Below are positions 1-6,199 of a DNA stretch of 8,726 nt, one piece after another. A program made the translations under genes and the position numbers. The stretch covers positions 1-8,726 of the forward strand of contig DAHVVD010000009.1 in NCBI GenBank assembly GCA_027328265.1, written 5' to 3'. The notes beneath the pieces were generated by a model. It had not been told where the DNA came from and searched no databases. It saw nothing but the letters and a program-made list of their open reading frames with translations. The stretch comes from Microcaldota archaeon. Its GTDB lineage: Archaea > Micrarchaeota > Micrarchaeia > Micrarchaeales > CABMGC01. Every line of letters starts with the position of its first letter. Position 1 is the stretch's first letter.

Positions 1-141
1 TGTTTGTTTGTAGTAGGTCTTCGATTGATTGAGAAGGAGATTATATGCTTCTTTTGAAAGATACATCTGCCTGTTCAGTATCTCTTTCTGTTTGACTGAG
101 GGATATGCCCTGAATTTGTATGTTGTTTTCACAATGACCAT
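1..141 (-). CDS. tnpB: TnpB (IS200/IS605 OrfB) N-terminal part, cut by window edge
   Basis: Reading the minus strand from the ATG at 141 gives 47 uninterrupted codons that leave the window at base 1. The peptide begins MVIVKTTYKFRAYP and continues with a KQKEILNRQ segment and an EAYNLLLNQSKTYYK segment. This matches the start of TnpB/OrfB proteins: a beta strand with KTYKFRxYP, then a helix with KQxxxLxxxL, then an LYN-like motif. TnpB is the RNA-guided nuclease of IS200/IS605 elements. Its RuvC-like catalytic residues and zinc ribbon would lie beyond the left edge, so intactness cannot be judged. The frame stays open upstream to 240, but 141 is the only ATG and the homology begins there. A TATA-like box about 25 bp upstream would make the mRNA leaderless. 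No tnpA is visible upstream, so this could be a TnpB-only (IS1341-type) element. Confidence 0.72.
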   Translation of the reverse strand, partial: MVIVKTTYKFRAYPSVKQKEILNRQMYLSKEAYNLLLNQSKTYYKQT

Positions 142-158
142 GGTTATATGAGCCTTTG

Positions 159-170
159 CGTTTATATTTC
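159..170 (-). promoter_or_regulatory. Candidate TATA box of tnpB
   Basis: The minus strand reads GAAATATAAACG here. Its centre is about 25 bp before the TnpB ATG at 141, the archaeal TATA-to-start distance expected for a leaderless transcript. Seen by eye only; A/T richness makes chance matches common. Confidence 0.3.
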
Positions 171-218
171 TTTCTTTTTGTTGTCCGTCATATATTCCGT
201 CTCTTCGTGGCTTATATC

Positions 219-237
219 CCACCCGTAAACGGTGTGG
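219..237. repeat. Bulged hairpin upstream of tnpB, possible IS200/IS605 left-end palindrome
   Basis: The plus strand reads CCACCCGTAAACGGTGTGG. It folds as CCAC/GTGG plus CCG/CGG with one unpaired T between the two blocks and a TAAA loop. Subterminal imperfect palindromes with an extrahelical base are typical of IS200/IS605 ends, and this one lies upstream of tnpB where the left end should be. The transposase cleavage site cannot be assigned. The rest of 142-349 shows no recognisable gene. Confidence 0.35.
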
Positions 238-349
238 ATTTTACGTCACTATTGATAACTTTATTGCTCTGTTGAATGACTCGCTTATCCTACGATGTAA
301 AGTTCTTTAATGACGTCTGCCATATCACAGTATTTCACCCGACCAGTGA

Positions 350-869
350 ACCCGTGATTTCATAGCAAGACGACCAAAGCAGTTTGGAAAATGCAAGTAT
401 AAAGACAGGAGGAACTGGAAAAAGTACAACGAGGAACTCGTTGTCAGATGGACTTTCTTCCTTGATTTCAGTTTCGCAGAGAACTGGGATAAGGAATTGG
501 AAAAGATGAATGAGGGAAAGAGGGGCTGGCAGTACCCTTTTCCCAATTCGTTTATGAGGTGGCTGGTGGTCTGGCATCGACTCGTAAATTACAGAGGCCC
601 GGAAGGAATTGCAAGAAAGCTATCAGAGTTGCAGCTGCCCGTACTATGAAAACTTTTCGACTGCATGGCACTGAATGCACGATTTCGTGCCAAAAATCAA
701 ACTTTCCGAGTTCAAGGAATTGAACATTTCTGGAGACGGAACCGGCATGAGAGCAGGCAACAGCGGCAGGTACCATAAGATGAAGTACAGTAAGAAAGGC
801 AGTGGCAAGTATGTCGTAGTAGCAATAATGGTAGAATCGAAGAAAAAGAAGCTTCTTACTAAGATTTAG
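350..869 (+). pseudogene. Decayed, 3'-truncated DDE (IS5-like) transposase
   Basis: Two adjacent reading frames together look like one archaeal IS5-like DDE transposase. The first, open from 350 to a TGA at 647-649, contains RRNWKKYNEELV (410-445), then NWDKELEKMNEGKRG, a serine/phenylalanine-rich SFMRWLVVWH helix, and ARKLSEL. Near 630-645 the homology moves to the next frame, which reads PYYENFSTAWH. It meets an in-frame TGA at 672-674 and continues MHDFVPKIKLSEFKELN, SGDGTGMRAGNSG and KYVVVAIMVESKKKKLL to a TAG at 867-869. The Asp at 735-737 in SGDGTG fits the first D of the DDE triad; the second D and the E are missing because the gene ends about halfway. No start codon is found in the first frame. 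One frameshift, one nonsense codon, a lost start and a lost 3' half mark it as dead. The 3' end overlaps the end of the MFS gene by 11 bases. The family is recognised by pattern; the exact IS subgroup is uncertain. Confidence 0.7.
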
Positions 870-2292
870 TGTGTTGCCTCCTATATACTTCTTCTCTATT
901 CTCCTTGCCTCTCATGTAGGAAAGCGCCGCAGCGATGAGTAGGATGATGACAGACGCTGCAAGAGAAGCTCGCATACCGTTTATGAATGCGGCTGAGACG
1001 CCCCCTATGACCTTTGAGGTGCCTATGAAGACCTGGTATGCGACCTGCCTTGTCATCGCCGCAGAGGCTATCGTGAGTATTACAACGAAGCTGAAGAGTA
1101 TGCCCAGGCTCGTCATCAGCCTTGAAAGGCCTGAGGTGCTACCATAGTGCTCAGGATTGGTATTCGACATTATCGCGCTTGCATTCGCAGGGAAGAACAT
1201 AGATGCTCCGATTCCTGCTATTGCTGATGCTATTAGTATCAAGTACAGACTGCTCGTCGGCGTAAGCGAGAAGTAAACAAGTGTCGTAACTACAAGGAGT
1301 AACAGGCCTCCAGTAGCTAGAGTCCTTGAGCCGTACTTGTCAGAGAGTCTGCCCATGTACGGGCTTGTGAAGCTGCTTATTATGTAACCTGGAACGAGAA
1401 GGAGCGAGGCATCGAGAGGCGAGAGTCCCCTAACGCCCTGCAGGTACATGATTATTATGAAGACCACAGCTAGATACCCTAAGCTCATGAAGAAAGCCGA
1501 GAGCATCGAGAATGTAAGCACCTTGTTGTTCTTGAAGAGATGAAGATTCATCAGCGGATTCTCGCTCCTAGACTCCATGAAGAAGAAGAGGAGCAGGAGC
1601 AGTATTCCTGCTATCAATATCGCTGCATTCGTCAAAGAATAGCCTGCGGCTCCAAACTCCAGCGCGCCATAAGATATTGCAAGAAGAGCGACTGTGAAGA
1701 GCGTGAGGCCACCAAAGTCTATCTTTGCATTTATCTTGGGGTTGTCTCTTATGTACTTGAGGCAGTAATATGTTCCGACTATTCCTATAGGTATGTTTAT
1801 GTAGAAGATGTACCTCCAGCCTATGAATGTTGTGAGCACGCCGCCAAGTGCTATGCCCAGAAGTGAGCCCACGTTCCAGCCTACAGCCACATAGCCGAAC
1901 GCCTTGCCTCTCTTGTGCGGCTCGAATGTGTCGGCGATTATTGCTCCTGAGTTAGCCGATATAAGGGCCCCTCCTGCTCCTTGCATGAACCTGAAGATTA
2001 TGAGGTAAAGAATTGAGGGGGAAAATCCACAGAAGAAGGAACCTATGGTAAAGATCACAAAGCCAAGATTGAACATCCTACTCCTTCCGTAGATATCTCC
2101 GAGCCTCCCAAACTGAGTTGTAGTAACAGCGAGGACAAGCAGGTAAGAGAGTATGACCCAGATTGAAGAAAGGAGGTTAGTATTAAGCGAATTGGTGATT
2201 GTGGGCAGCGCTAGAAGCACTATAGTTGTGTCTATGGAGCCCATCAATACTCCTATCACGACTATGAGTAGTATCTTGTTCTCTAGTTTCAT
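859..2292 (-). CDS. MFS exporter, DHA2 (EmrB/QacA-like) family, 14 TM
   Basis: This 477-residue membrane protein probably exports a drug or other toxic compound by proton antiport; the substrate cannot be read from the sequence. Family marks in order are GSIDTTIVLLALPTI (residues 18-32, the DHA2 motif with Asp21 in TM1), the loop 2-3 motif A GRLGDIYGR (62-70), a glycine-rich motif C-like stretch GWNVGSLLGIALGG (138-151) in TM5, GWRYIFYINIPIG (158-170), and a second motif A-like MGRLSDKYGSR (313-323) in the second half. About 14 hydrophobic segments and the length suit DHA2. A short charged cytosolic tail ends the protein. The start is the last of three overlapping ATGs (at 2302, 2297 and 2292); the first two open two-codon frames ending in TGA. 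A TATA-like box at 2331-2340 is shared with the divergent cysteine-rich frame. Downstream there is a T-rich stretch (minus strand 850-840) that could end transcription. Confidence 0.9.
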   Translation of the reverse strand: MKLENKILLIVVIGVLMGSIDTTIVLLALPTITNSLNTNLLSSIWVILSYLLVLAVTTTQFGRLGDIYGRSRMFNLGFVIFTIGSFFCGFSPSILYLIIFRFMQGAGGALISANSGAIIADTFEPHKRGKAFGYVAVGWNVGSLLGIALGGVLTTFIGWRYIFYINIPIGIVGTYYCLKYIRDNPKINAKIDFGGLTLFTVALLAISYGALEFGAAGYSLTNAAILIAGILLLLLFFFMESRSENPLMNLHLFKNNKVLTFSMLSAFFMSLGYLAVVFIIIMYLQGVRGLSPLDASLLLVPGYIISSFTSPYMGRLSDKYGSRTLATGGLLLLVVTTLVYFSLTPTSSLYLILIASAIAGIGASMFFPANASAIMSNTNPEHYGSTSGLSRLMTSLGILFSFVVILTIASAAMTRQVAYQVFIGTSKVIGGVSAAFINGMRASLAASVIILLIAAALSYMRGKENREEVYRRQHTKS

Positions 2293-2330
2293 CTCATCCC
2301 ATTTGTGTAAAGAGATTCTTTAGGAATGAA

Positions 2331-2340
2331 TATATAAAAA
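2331..2340. promoter_or_regulatory. Shared TATA-like box between divergent MFS and Cys-rich frame
   Basis: The plus strand reads TATATAAAAA and the minus strand TTTTTATATA. From a centre near 2335, a start 26-27 bp to the right falls at the ATG 2363 (leaderless). A start 26 bp to the left falls near 2309, giving a leader of about 17 nt for the exporter. One element could therefore serve both directions. No operator palindrome was recognised around it. Confidence 0.45.
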
Positions 2341-2362
2341 AGGTTTTATCAAATAGTTCCTC

Positions 2363-2515
2363 ATGGCAAACCAGGGTGCAGGCGCAGGCTGTGAGTGCGG
2401 AGGTACCTGCAGCTGCTAATGCACGAGAGGTTGCAAGTGCAAGGAGAACTGCGACTGCAGTTGCACATGCGCAGAGCGCAGGACTGAGAAGGAAAATAAG
2501 GAAGAGGACTACTGA
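2363..2515 (+). pseudogene. Metallothionein-like Cys-rich small ORF with one in-frame TAA
   Basis: From the ATG at 2363 the frame reads MANQGAGAGCECGGTCSC, meets TAA at 2417-2419, and continues in the same frame as CTRGCKCKENCDCSCTC followed by a charged tail ending EENDY-like (Glu/Lys/Asn/Asp rich) at a TGA at 2513-2515. Counting the TAA as residue 19, cysteines fall at 10, 12, 16, 18, 20, 24, 26, 30, 32, 34 and 36, a regular CxC and CxxxC ladder typical of metal-thiolate proteins. The TAA occupies a variable x position inside a CxCxC run, so the reading frame on both sides still fits one 50-codon gene. Candidate TATA box at 2331-2340 would give a leaderless mRNA. It converges on, and overlaps by 7 bases, the end of the adenylyltransferase gene. 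It may be a recent nonsense mutant, an 18-residue peptide gene, a readthrough gene, or a sequencing error. Metal binding is inferred from cysteine spacing only. Confidence 0.6.
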
Positions 2516-2970
2516 CTTTTTGTTTTCAATTTGCCGTCCTCGTCAATCTCCCCTCTAATTATCCTTGTGGTTGAGATCGGTTTCCCGTCTTCTGCGAGCA
2601 CATAGCTTATCCTGATTATCTCAAGCGCCTTCAGCCCGTTCTTCTCCCTTATCTTGTTTATCTCCAGTGCCGTTGGATGGGTCTCTTCGCTGACAACTAT
2701 TACGTCGAAATTTCCAGTTGTAGACGGGCCAAACCTCTCTTTTATCGGCATGATCTCGAACTTCTTGCCGAACATCGAAACAAAATCCCTCAACTTCTTC
2801 TCTCTTTCACCGAATCCCAAAACATTCCTCTCCTTTTTAACCCTCTTTACATACTCGTCACTGGTCAGGCCTATGAAAACCGAGGAACCTGCCTCGAAAG
2901 CCCTCTTCAGGAGCTCCTTGTGTCCCTTATGGAGTATCTCGAAGGTGCCTCCTATCACTACTTTTGCCAT
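2509..2970 (-). CDS. coaD: Pantetheine-phosphate adenylyltransferase, archaeal type
   Basis: This 153-residue cytosolic nucleotidyltransferase transfers AMP from ATP to 4'-phosphopantetheine to give dephospho-CoA, the penultimate step of CoA synthesis. The N-terminus carries the family's nucleotide site GGTFEILHKGH (residues 7-17, with the HxGH motif at 14-17). VSEET lies at about 93-97, and PISTTRI (131-137) is the equivalent of the ISSTR motif near the C-terminus. Length and motifs fit the archaeal COG1019 type rather than the bacterial CoaD. The ATG at 2970 was chosen although the frame is open upstream to a TTG at 3048: the conserved strand starts at MAKVVIGGTF, and the upstream residues overlap the PolX gene. 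It starts 2 nt after the PolX stop, with AGAGGA at 2981-2976 as a ribosome-binding site 5 nt before the ATG, so it is probably cotranscribed and translationally coupled. Its 3' end overlaps the convergent Cys-rich frame. Confidence 0.9.
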   Translation of the reverse strand: MAKVVIGGTFEILHKGHKELLKRAFEAGSSVFIGLTSDEYVKRVKKERNVLGFGEREKKLRDFVSMFGKKFEIMPIKERFGPSTTGNFDVIVVSEETHPTALEINKIREKNGLKALEIIRISYVLAEDGKPISTTRIIRGEIDEDGKLKTKSQ

Positions 2971-2972
2971 TA

Positions 2973-4661
2973 TTATCCTCTTTTTGCGAAGTGCTTCATT
3001 AGGTCTCCGAATCTGAGCGTGTTTATCACATCCTCCTTTTTGAGCCAACCTCTCTTCGCCGTGTATACTCCGTACCTCATGAATCCCATGTGGGTTGTCC
3101 TGTGCGAATCTGTGTCTATAGCGAACTTGAGCTTGTATTCTCTTGCCTTGATTATGTTTTCATCTCCCAAATCCAATCTTTCTGGAAACGAGTCTATCTC
3201 CATCACGACACCGTTGTCTTGTGCTGCCTGGAAGACTCTGTCAAGGTCAAGGTTGAGAGGTGGTCTGAGATTTATCAGCCTGTCGGTGGGATGTGCTATC
3301 ATGTCAACCATTCCGCTCTCTATGCACCTCACCAGTCTATCTGTCATCTCCTTCTGGGGCATGTTCAGATTCGTATGTATAGTAGCGAGAACATAGTCCA
3401 TCTCCTCTAAAATCTTTCTGCCGAAGTCGAGGCGACCATCCTTGAGTATGTCAGTCTCTGCGCTTTTCAGTATCTTTATCCTTCCTTCGTATTTCTTCTT
3501 CAGCGAGTCCAACTCAGCCGAATATTTCCTGAACTTCGAGTCGTTCATCCCTTTTGCCACATACTCACTCTTCGAATGGTCTGTGAAGCCGATGTATTCC
3601 CTCCCCAAAGTTATTGCGGCTTTTATCATCTCTTCCATTGTGTCAGAGCCGTCGCTGTATGTGGTATGTATGTGAAGGTCGCCGCATATGTCTTCGAGCT
3701 GGACGAGCTTCGGGATCTTGTGCTGTACAGCTAGTTCTATTTCGCCTCTGTCCTCTCGCATTTCTGGTTCCATGTACTGCAGGCCGAGTATCTCATATAT
3801 TTCCTTCTCCTCCTCTCCAGCAACTCTCCTTCCTTTTTTGTTGAAGAGACCGTACTCGTTTAGCTTGTAGCTCTTCTTTATCGCTATCTGCCTGAGCTTT
3901 ACATTGTGTGCCTTATTGCCTATGAAGTACTGCGTCGCGGCACCGAAGCTCTTCCTCTCGAGCATGCGGACGTCGCAGTTCAGCCCTATCCTCAGCCTCA
4001 CAGTGATCTTGGTCTGGCCTTTCACTATTATGCCCTCAACCTCCCTCATCTTCTCGATGAATGTTGACATCTTCTCCGGGCTCTTCGTGATTACAAGAAG
4101 GTCAAGGTCGCCAACTGTTTCCTTCCTCCTTCTTGTGGAACCAGCTATCTCAGCTCTTTCGGCAAGCCCGGACTCCTTTATCTTTCTTATCATCGCCTCT
4201 GCCTCGGGCAGGGCCTTCCCTAGCAGCATCCTTCCGCCACCTGATTCGAGCATCGTTATCCCTTTAGCTAGCTCGCTCTCGCTCTTCTCTCCGAATCCCT
4301 TGAGCTTCCTTACCTTCTTCTTGCCGATAGCTTTCTTCAGATCGCCTATGTTCCTTACTCCTAGGCTTTTGTAGAGCCTGAACGCCTTCCTTGCGCCTAG
4401 GCTCTGGATCTGCGTCAGGTTCTTCAGGTCTATCGGATATTTCTTCTTGTAGTCATCGTACTTCTTCATCCTGCCTGTCTTGATGTACTCCTCTATCTTT
4501 TCTGCAAGGCTCTTCCCTACCCCTGGAAGCTCCATCAGCGCCTTTATCCCCCCTTTTGCGTAGATGTCTTCAACGTCCTCCTGAAGTGTCTCTATTGTTA
4601 GCGCGGCTTTCTTGTATGCTCTTATCTCGAATATGCGCGTCTCGTCCTCTATCGCCATCAT
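2973..4661 (-). CDS. polX: PolX family DNA polymerase with PHP exonuclease domain
   Basis: This 562-residue repair enzyme should fill short gaps in base-excision repair and trim 3' ends. An N-terminal helix-hairpin-helix is seen at LPGVGKSLAEKI (45-56), with further HhH-like segments at QSLGARKAFRLYKSLGV (86-102) and LKGFGEK (120-126). The nucleotidyltransferase site is GSTRRRKETVGDLDLLV (174-190), with metal ligands Asp185 and Asp187 and a third carboxylate in NCD (Asp230). The fingers/thumb mark is KAHNVKLRQIA then KLNEYGLF (266-273). The C-terminal PHP domain keeps DLHIHT (328-333), TDHS (360-363), Glu402, His429, AHP (456-458) and DTDSH (516-520), so its metal sites look complete. The given start is the first ATG. 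However, family-like sequence continues 16 codons upstream, beginning at a CTG at 4709 directly after the CCA-gene stop, so the true protein may be about 578 residues. It lies between the CCA-adding and adenylyltransferase genes in one unit. Confidence 0.92.
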   Translation of the reverse strand: MMAIEDETRIFEIRAYKKAALTIETLQEDVEDIYAKGGIKALMELPGVGKSLAEKIEEYIKTGRMKKYDDYKKKYPIDLKNLTQIQSLGARKAFRLYKSLGVRNIGDLKKAIGKKKVRKLKGFGEKSESELAKGITMLESGGGRMLLGKALPEAEAMIRKIKESGLAERAEIAGSTRRRKETVGDLDLLVITKSPEKMSTFIEKMREVEGIIVKGQTKITVRLRIGLNCDVRMLERKSFGAATQYFIGNKAHNVKLRQIAIKKSYKLNEYGLFNKKGRRVAGEEEKEIYEILGLQYMEPEMREDRGEIELAVQHKIPKLVQLEDICGDLHIHTTYSDGSDTMEEMIKAAITLGREYIGFTDHSKSEYVAKGMNDSKFRKYSAELDSLKKKYEGRIKILKSAETDILKDGRLDFGRKILEEMDYVLATIHTNLNMPQKEMTDRLVRCIESGMVDMIAHPTDRLINLRPPLNLDLDRVFQAAQDNGVVMEIDSFPERLDLGDENIIKAREYKLKFAIDTDSHRTTHMGFMRYGVYTAKRGWLKKEDVINTLRFGDLMKHFAKRG

Positions 4662-4710
4662 ATCTGCTATCTCACTAAACCGGTCCGCTATCTCGCCGTT
4701 CTTCGGCAGA

Positions 4711-6105
4711 TTACCATCCCATCTCTATGTTCAGCGCCTTCCTTAGTTCGAAGATCGCGCCCTCCGAGTATTCCTTTGGTATCTCGTTATGATATAGTTT
4801 TGCGGACCTTAAGCTTATGTCCTTGTGGCTCTTCATAGCCTTGCCTGATACTACTGCTCGCATAGTAGCGTAAATATCTCTGTAAAGATTTTTCTCAAGC
4901 ACATGGAGACTTCCGTCTCTGATTGGGAAACCTGTTGCGCTTCTGTGCTTTTTGAGGAAAGCCTCTGTCGAGGCAGTCTTGAAGACATCTGGTCCTCTCA
5001 TCAGCCTCGTTTTCAACCTGTAATCCGGTGCGAGGAGAAGTATGAAGCCTTTCTTGCTATCTATCCAAGGTATCATAAGGTAAGACTCGAAGCCGTACCT
5101 TTCAATGTAGTCCTCTATCTGCCATCCGATCTTCCTGAGCTGTGGCCAGAGTATGTCTGCGCTCTTCTCTGGCACATTGGCAACGAGGAGGAAGGTTTCA
5201 AGACCCGAATCTCTGATGAATGAGGCAAGCTGGCTTTTCGCCGTCGTTGCCGAAAATCCCTTTCCGTAAAAGAGCTTTGCATCTGGGTTTGAGATGAATT
5301 GCCTTGAAAGAAGCACTAGTTTGGCCAGTGACTCTTCGGTGACTGCAGCCGCAACATTCCTCTCTTTGTCTACAGGATCTATGACCACAAACCTGGAGTC
5401 GAACCTTTTCGCAACAGCCTCATCATTTGAATATCCTTTGCTAGCTGGCATAAGTATGGAGGGTAGCTTTATCTTCGAAAAAACCTCAAAAAAGTTGAGA
5501 AACGAGCCGTACTGGCAAATTAGCAGTTCGCAGAGGTAACCTGAAAAGCCGCCAACCTTTACCTCAGCTCCATATATGGAGTGTGCCTTGAGAAAGTACT
5601 TGAGAAGCCTCACTTCGTCCTTCTGCCTCTTGCTCAGTCTTGAGTTTATGAATTCCGCATGGAGCGGACTCCTGTCAACTGCAGTTGCAAGATTTTCTGC
5701 ACTATCTATCTTGCTTGCAGGCACAAGGTCGGCCTTAAGGCCTATGTTGGGGAAGTAGGCCTTAACATAAGGGTGCTCAGCATATTTTATCTCGTAGTAT
5801 TCCCCATTTTTCCTGTCTACAAGTTTCTTGCCGTATTCGAGCCCCATCCTTGTGAGCTCTTCCTTATTAAATTTCTTGCCGAAGAGCATGAAGATATCAA
5901 TATCGGCGTCTCCCTTGAGGTTGGTTCCGCGTGCTATCGAGCCAACGACCTTTATCTCAACGCTTCTTGGCACTATCTCTTTGAGCCTTTCTGTAAGTAT
6001 GTTGACGTTTACTGTTGTGACCTCTATCTCCTTCTTACTAGGTTTTATCTGCTCGAGGATTCTCTTGAAAATAGTTTCTGCCCTCTTCGTCTTTCCTTTT
6101 TCCAT
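4711..6105 (-). CDS. cca: Archaeal CCA-adding enzyme (class I tRNA nucleotidyltransferase)
   Basis: This 464-residue enzyme adds or repairs the 3' CCA of tRNAs without a nucleic-acid template. The N-terminal catalytic head has the GS motif in KVVGSIARGTNLKGDADIDIF: Gly55-Ser56, then Asp68 and Asp70, with the third carboxylate Asp126 in LKADLVPA. Other archaeal marks are DRSPLHAEF (144-152), KYFLKAHSIYG (169-179), GGFSGYLCELL (185-195), and DPVDKERNVAAAV (243-255), followed by the body and tail domains. Length is normal for the family (about 440-460). An ATG at 6105 follows an in-frame TTG at 6108; the ATG was preferred as the stronger start. A TATA-like run at 6131-6141 suggests a very short leader. 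It is the first gene of the cluster with PolX and the adenylyltransferase. The tRNA-Ala in this window has no encoded CCA, so this enzyme would be required for it. Confidence 0.94.
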   Translation of the reverse strand: MEKGKTKRAETIFKRILEQIKPSKKEIEVTTVNVNILTERLKEIVPRSVEIKVVGSIARGTNLKGDADIDIFMLFGKKFNKEELTRMGLEYGKKLVDRKNGEYYEIKYAEHPYVKAYFPNIGLKADLVPASKIDSAENLATAVDRSPLHAEFINSRLSKRQKDEVRLLKYFLKAHSIYGAEVKVGGFSGYLCELLICQYGSFLNFFEVFSKIKLPSILMPASKGYSNDEAVAKRFDSRFVVIDPVDKERNVAAAVTEESLAKLVLLSRQFISNPDAKLFYGKGFSATTAKSQLASFIRDSGLETFLLVANVPEKSADILWPQLRKIGWQIEDYIERYGFESYLMIPWIDSKKGFILLLAPDYRLKTRLMRGPDVFKTASTEAFLKKHRSATGFPIRDGSLHVLEKNLYRDIYATMRAVVSGKAMKSHKDISLRSAKLYHNEIPKEYSEGAIFELRKALNIEMGW

Positions 6106-6130
6106 CAAACCCAGATTCTATACAAAGGAA

Positions 6131-6141
6131 ATAGATAAAAA
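6131..6141 (-). promoter_or_regulatory. Candidate TATA box of the cca-polX-coaD cluster
   Basis: The minus strand reads TTTTTATCTAT about 30 bp upstream of the CCA gene's ATG. The T-run could instead, or also, end transcription of the DEAD-box gene that stops at 6200. The 91-nt gap between these two genes contains no other feature I can support. Confidence 0.35.
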
Positions 6142-6199
6142 CCCATCAAAAGTGGTAGTGCTTTGCCTGGTTACCTATGTGCGCTATCTCTGCTTGAGA

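Noticed and set aside
325..776. Minus-strand frames of 73-80 codons over the transposase remnant
   Set aside because: They are antisense to the recognisable transposase fragments and have no features of their own.
2417..2485. Short frame starting at the TAATG overlap inside the Cys-rich region, as a re-initiation product
   Set aside because: It reads in a different frame, loses all cysteines and has no family-like features; the same-frame cysteine ladder is the better explanation.
2376..2558. 60-codon plus-strand frame rich in Ala/Arg over the cysteine-rich region
   Set aside because: It is a +1 shadow of the Cys-rich frame (TGC/GCA shift to Ala/Gln) and runs into the adenylyltransferase gene; no homology-like features and a GTG start.
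2971..3048. TTG start at 3048 for the adenylyltransferase (179 residues)
   Set aside because: The extra 26 residues overlap PolX coding sequence and precede the conserved first strand; the ATG at 2970 has a good ribosome-binding site.
2677..3396. 239-codon plus-strand frame opposite PolX and the adenylyltransferase
   Set aside because: It is antisense to two well-supported genes and has no domain pattern; long antisense frames follow from codon bias in the real genes.
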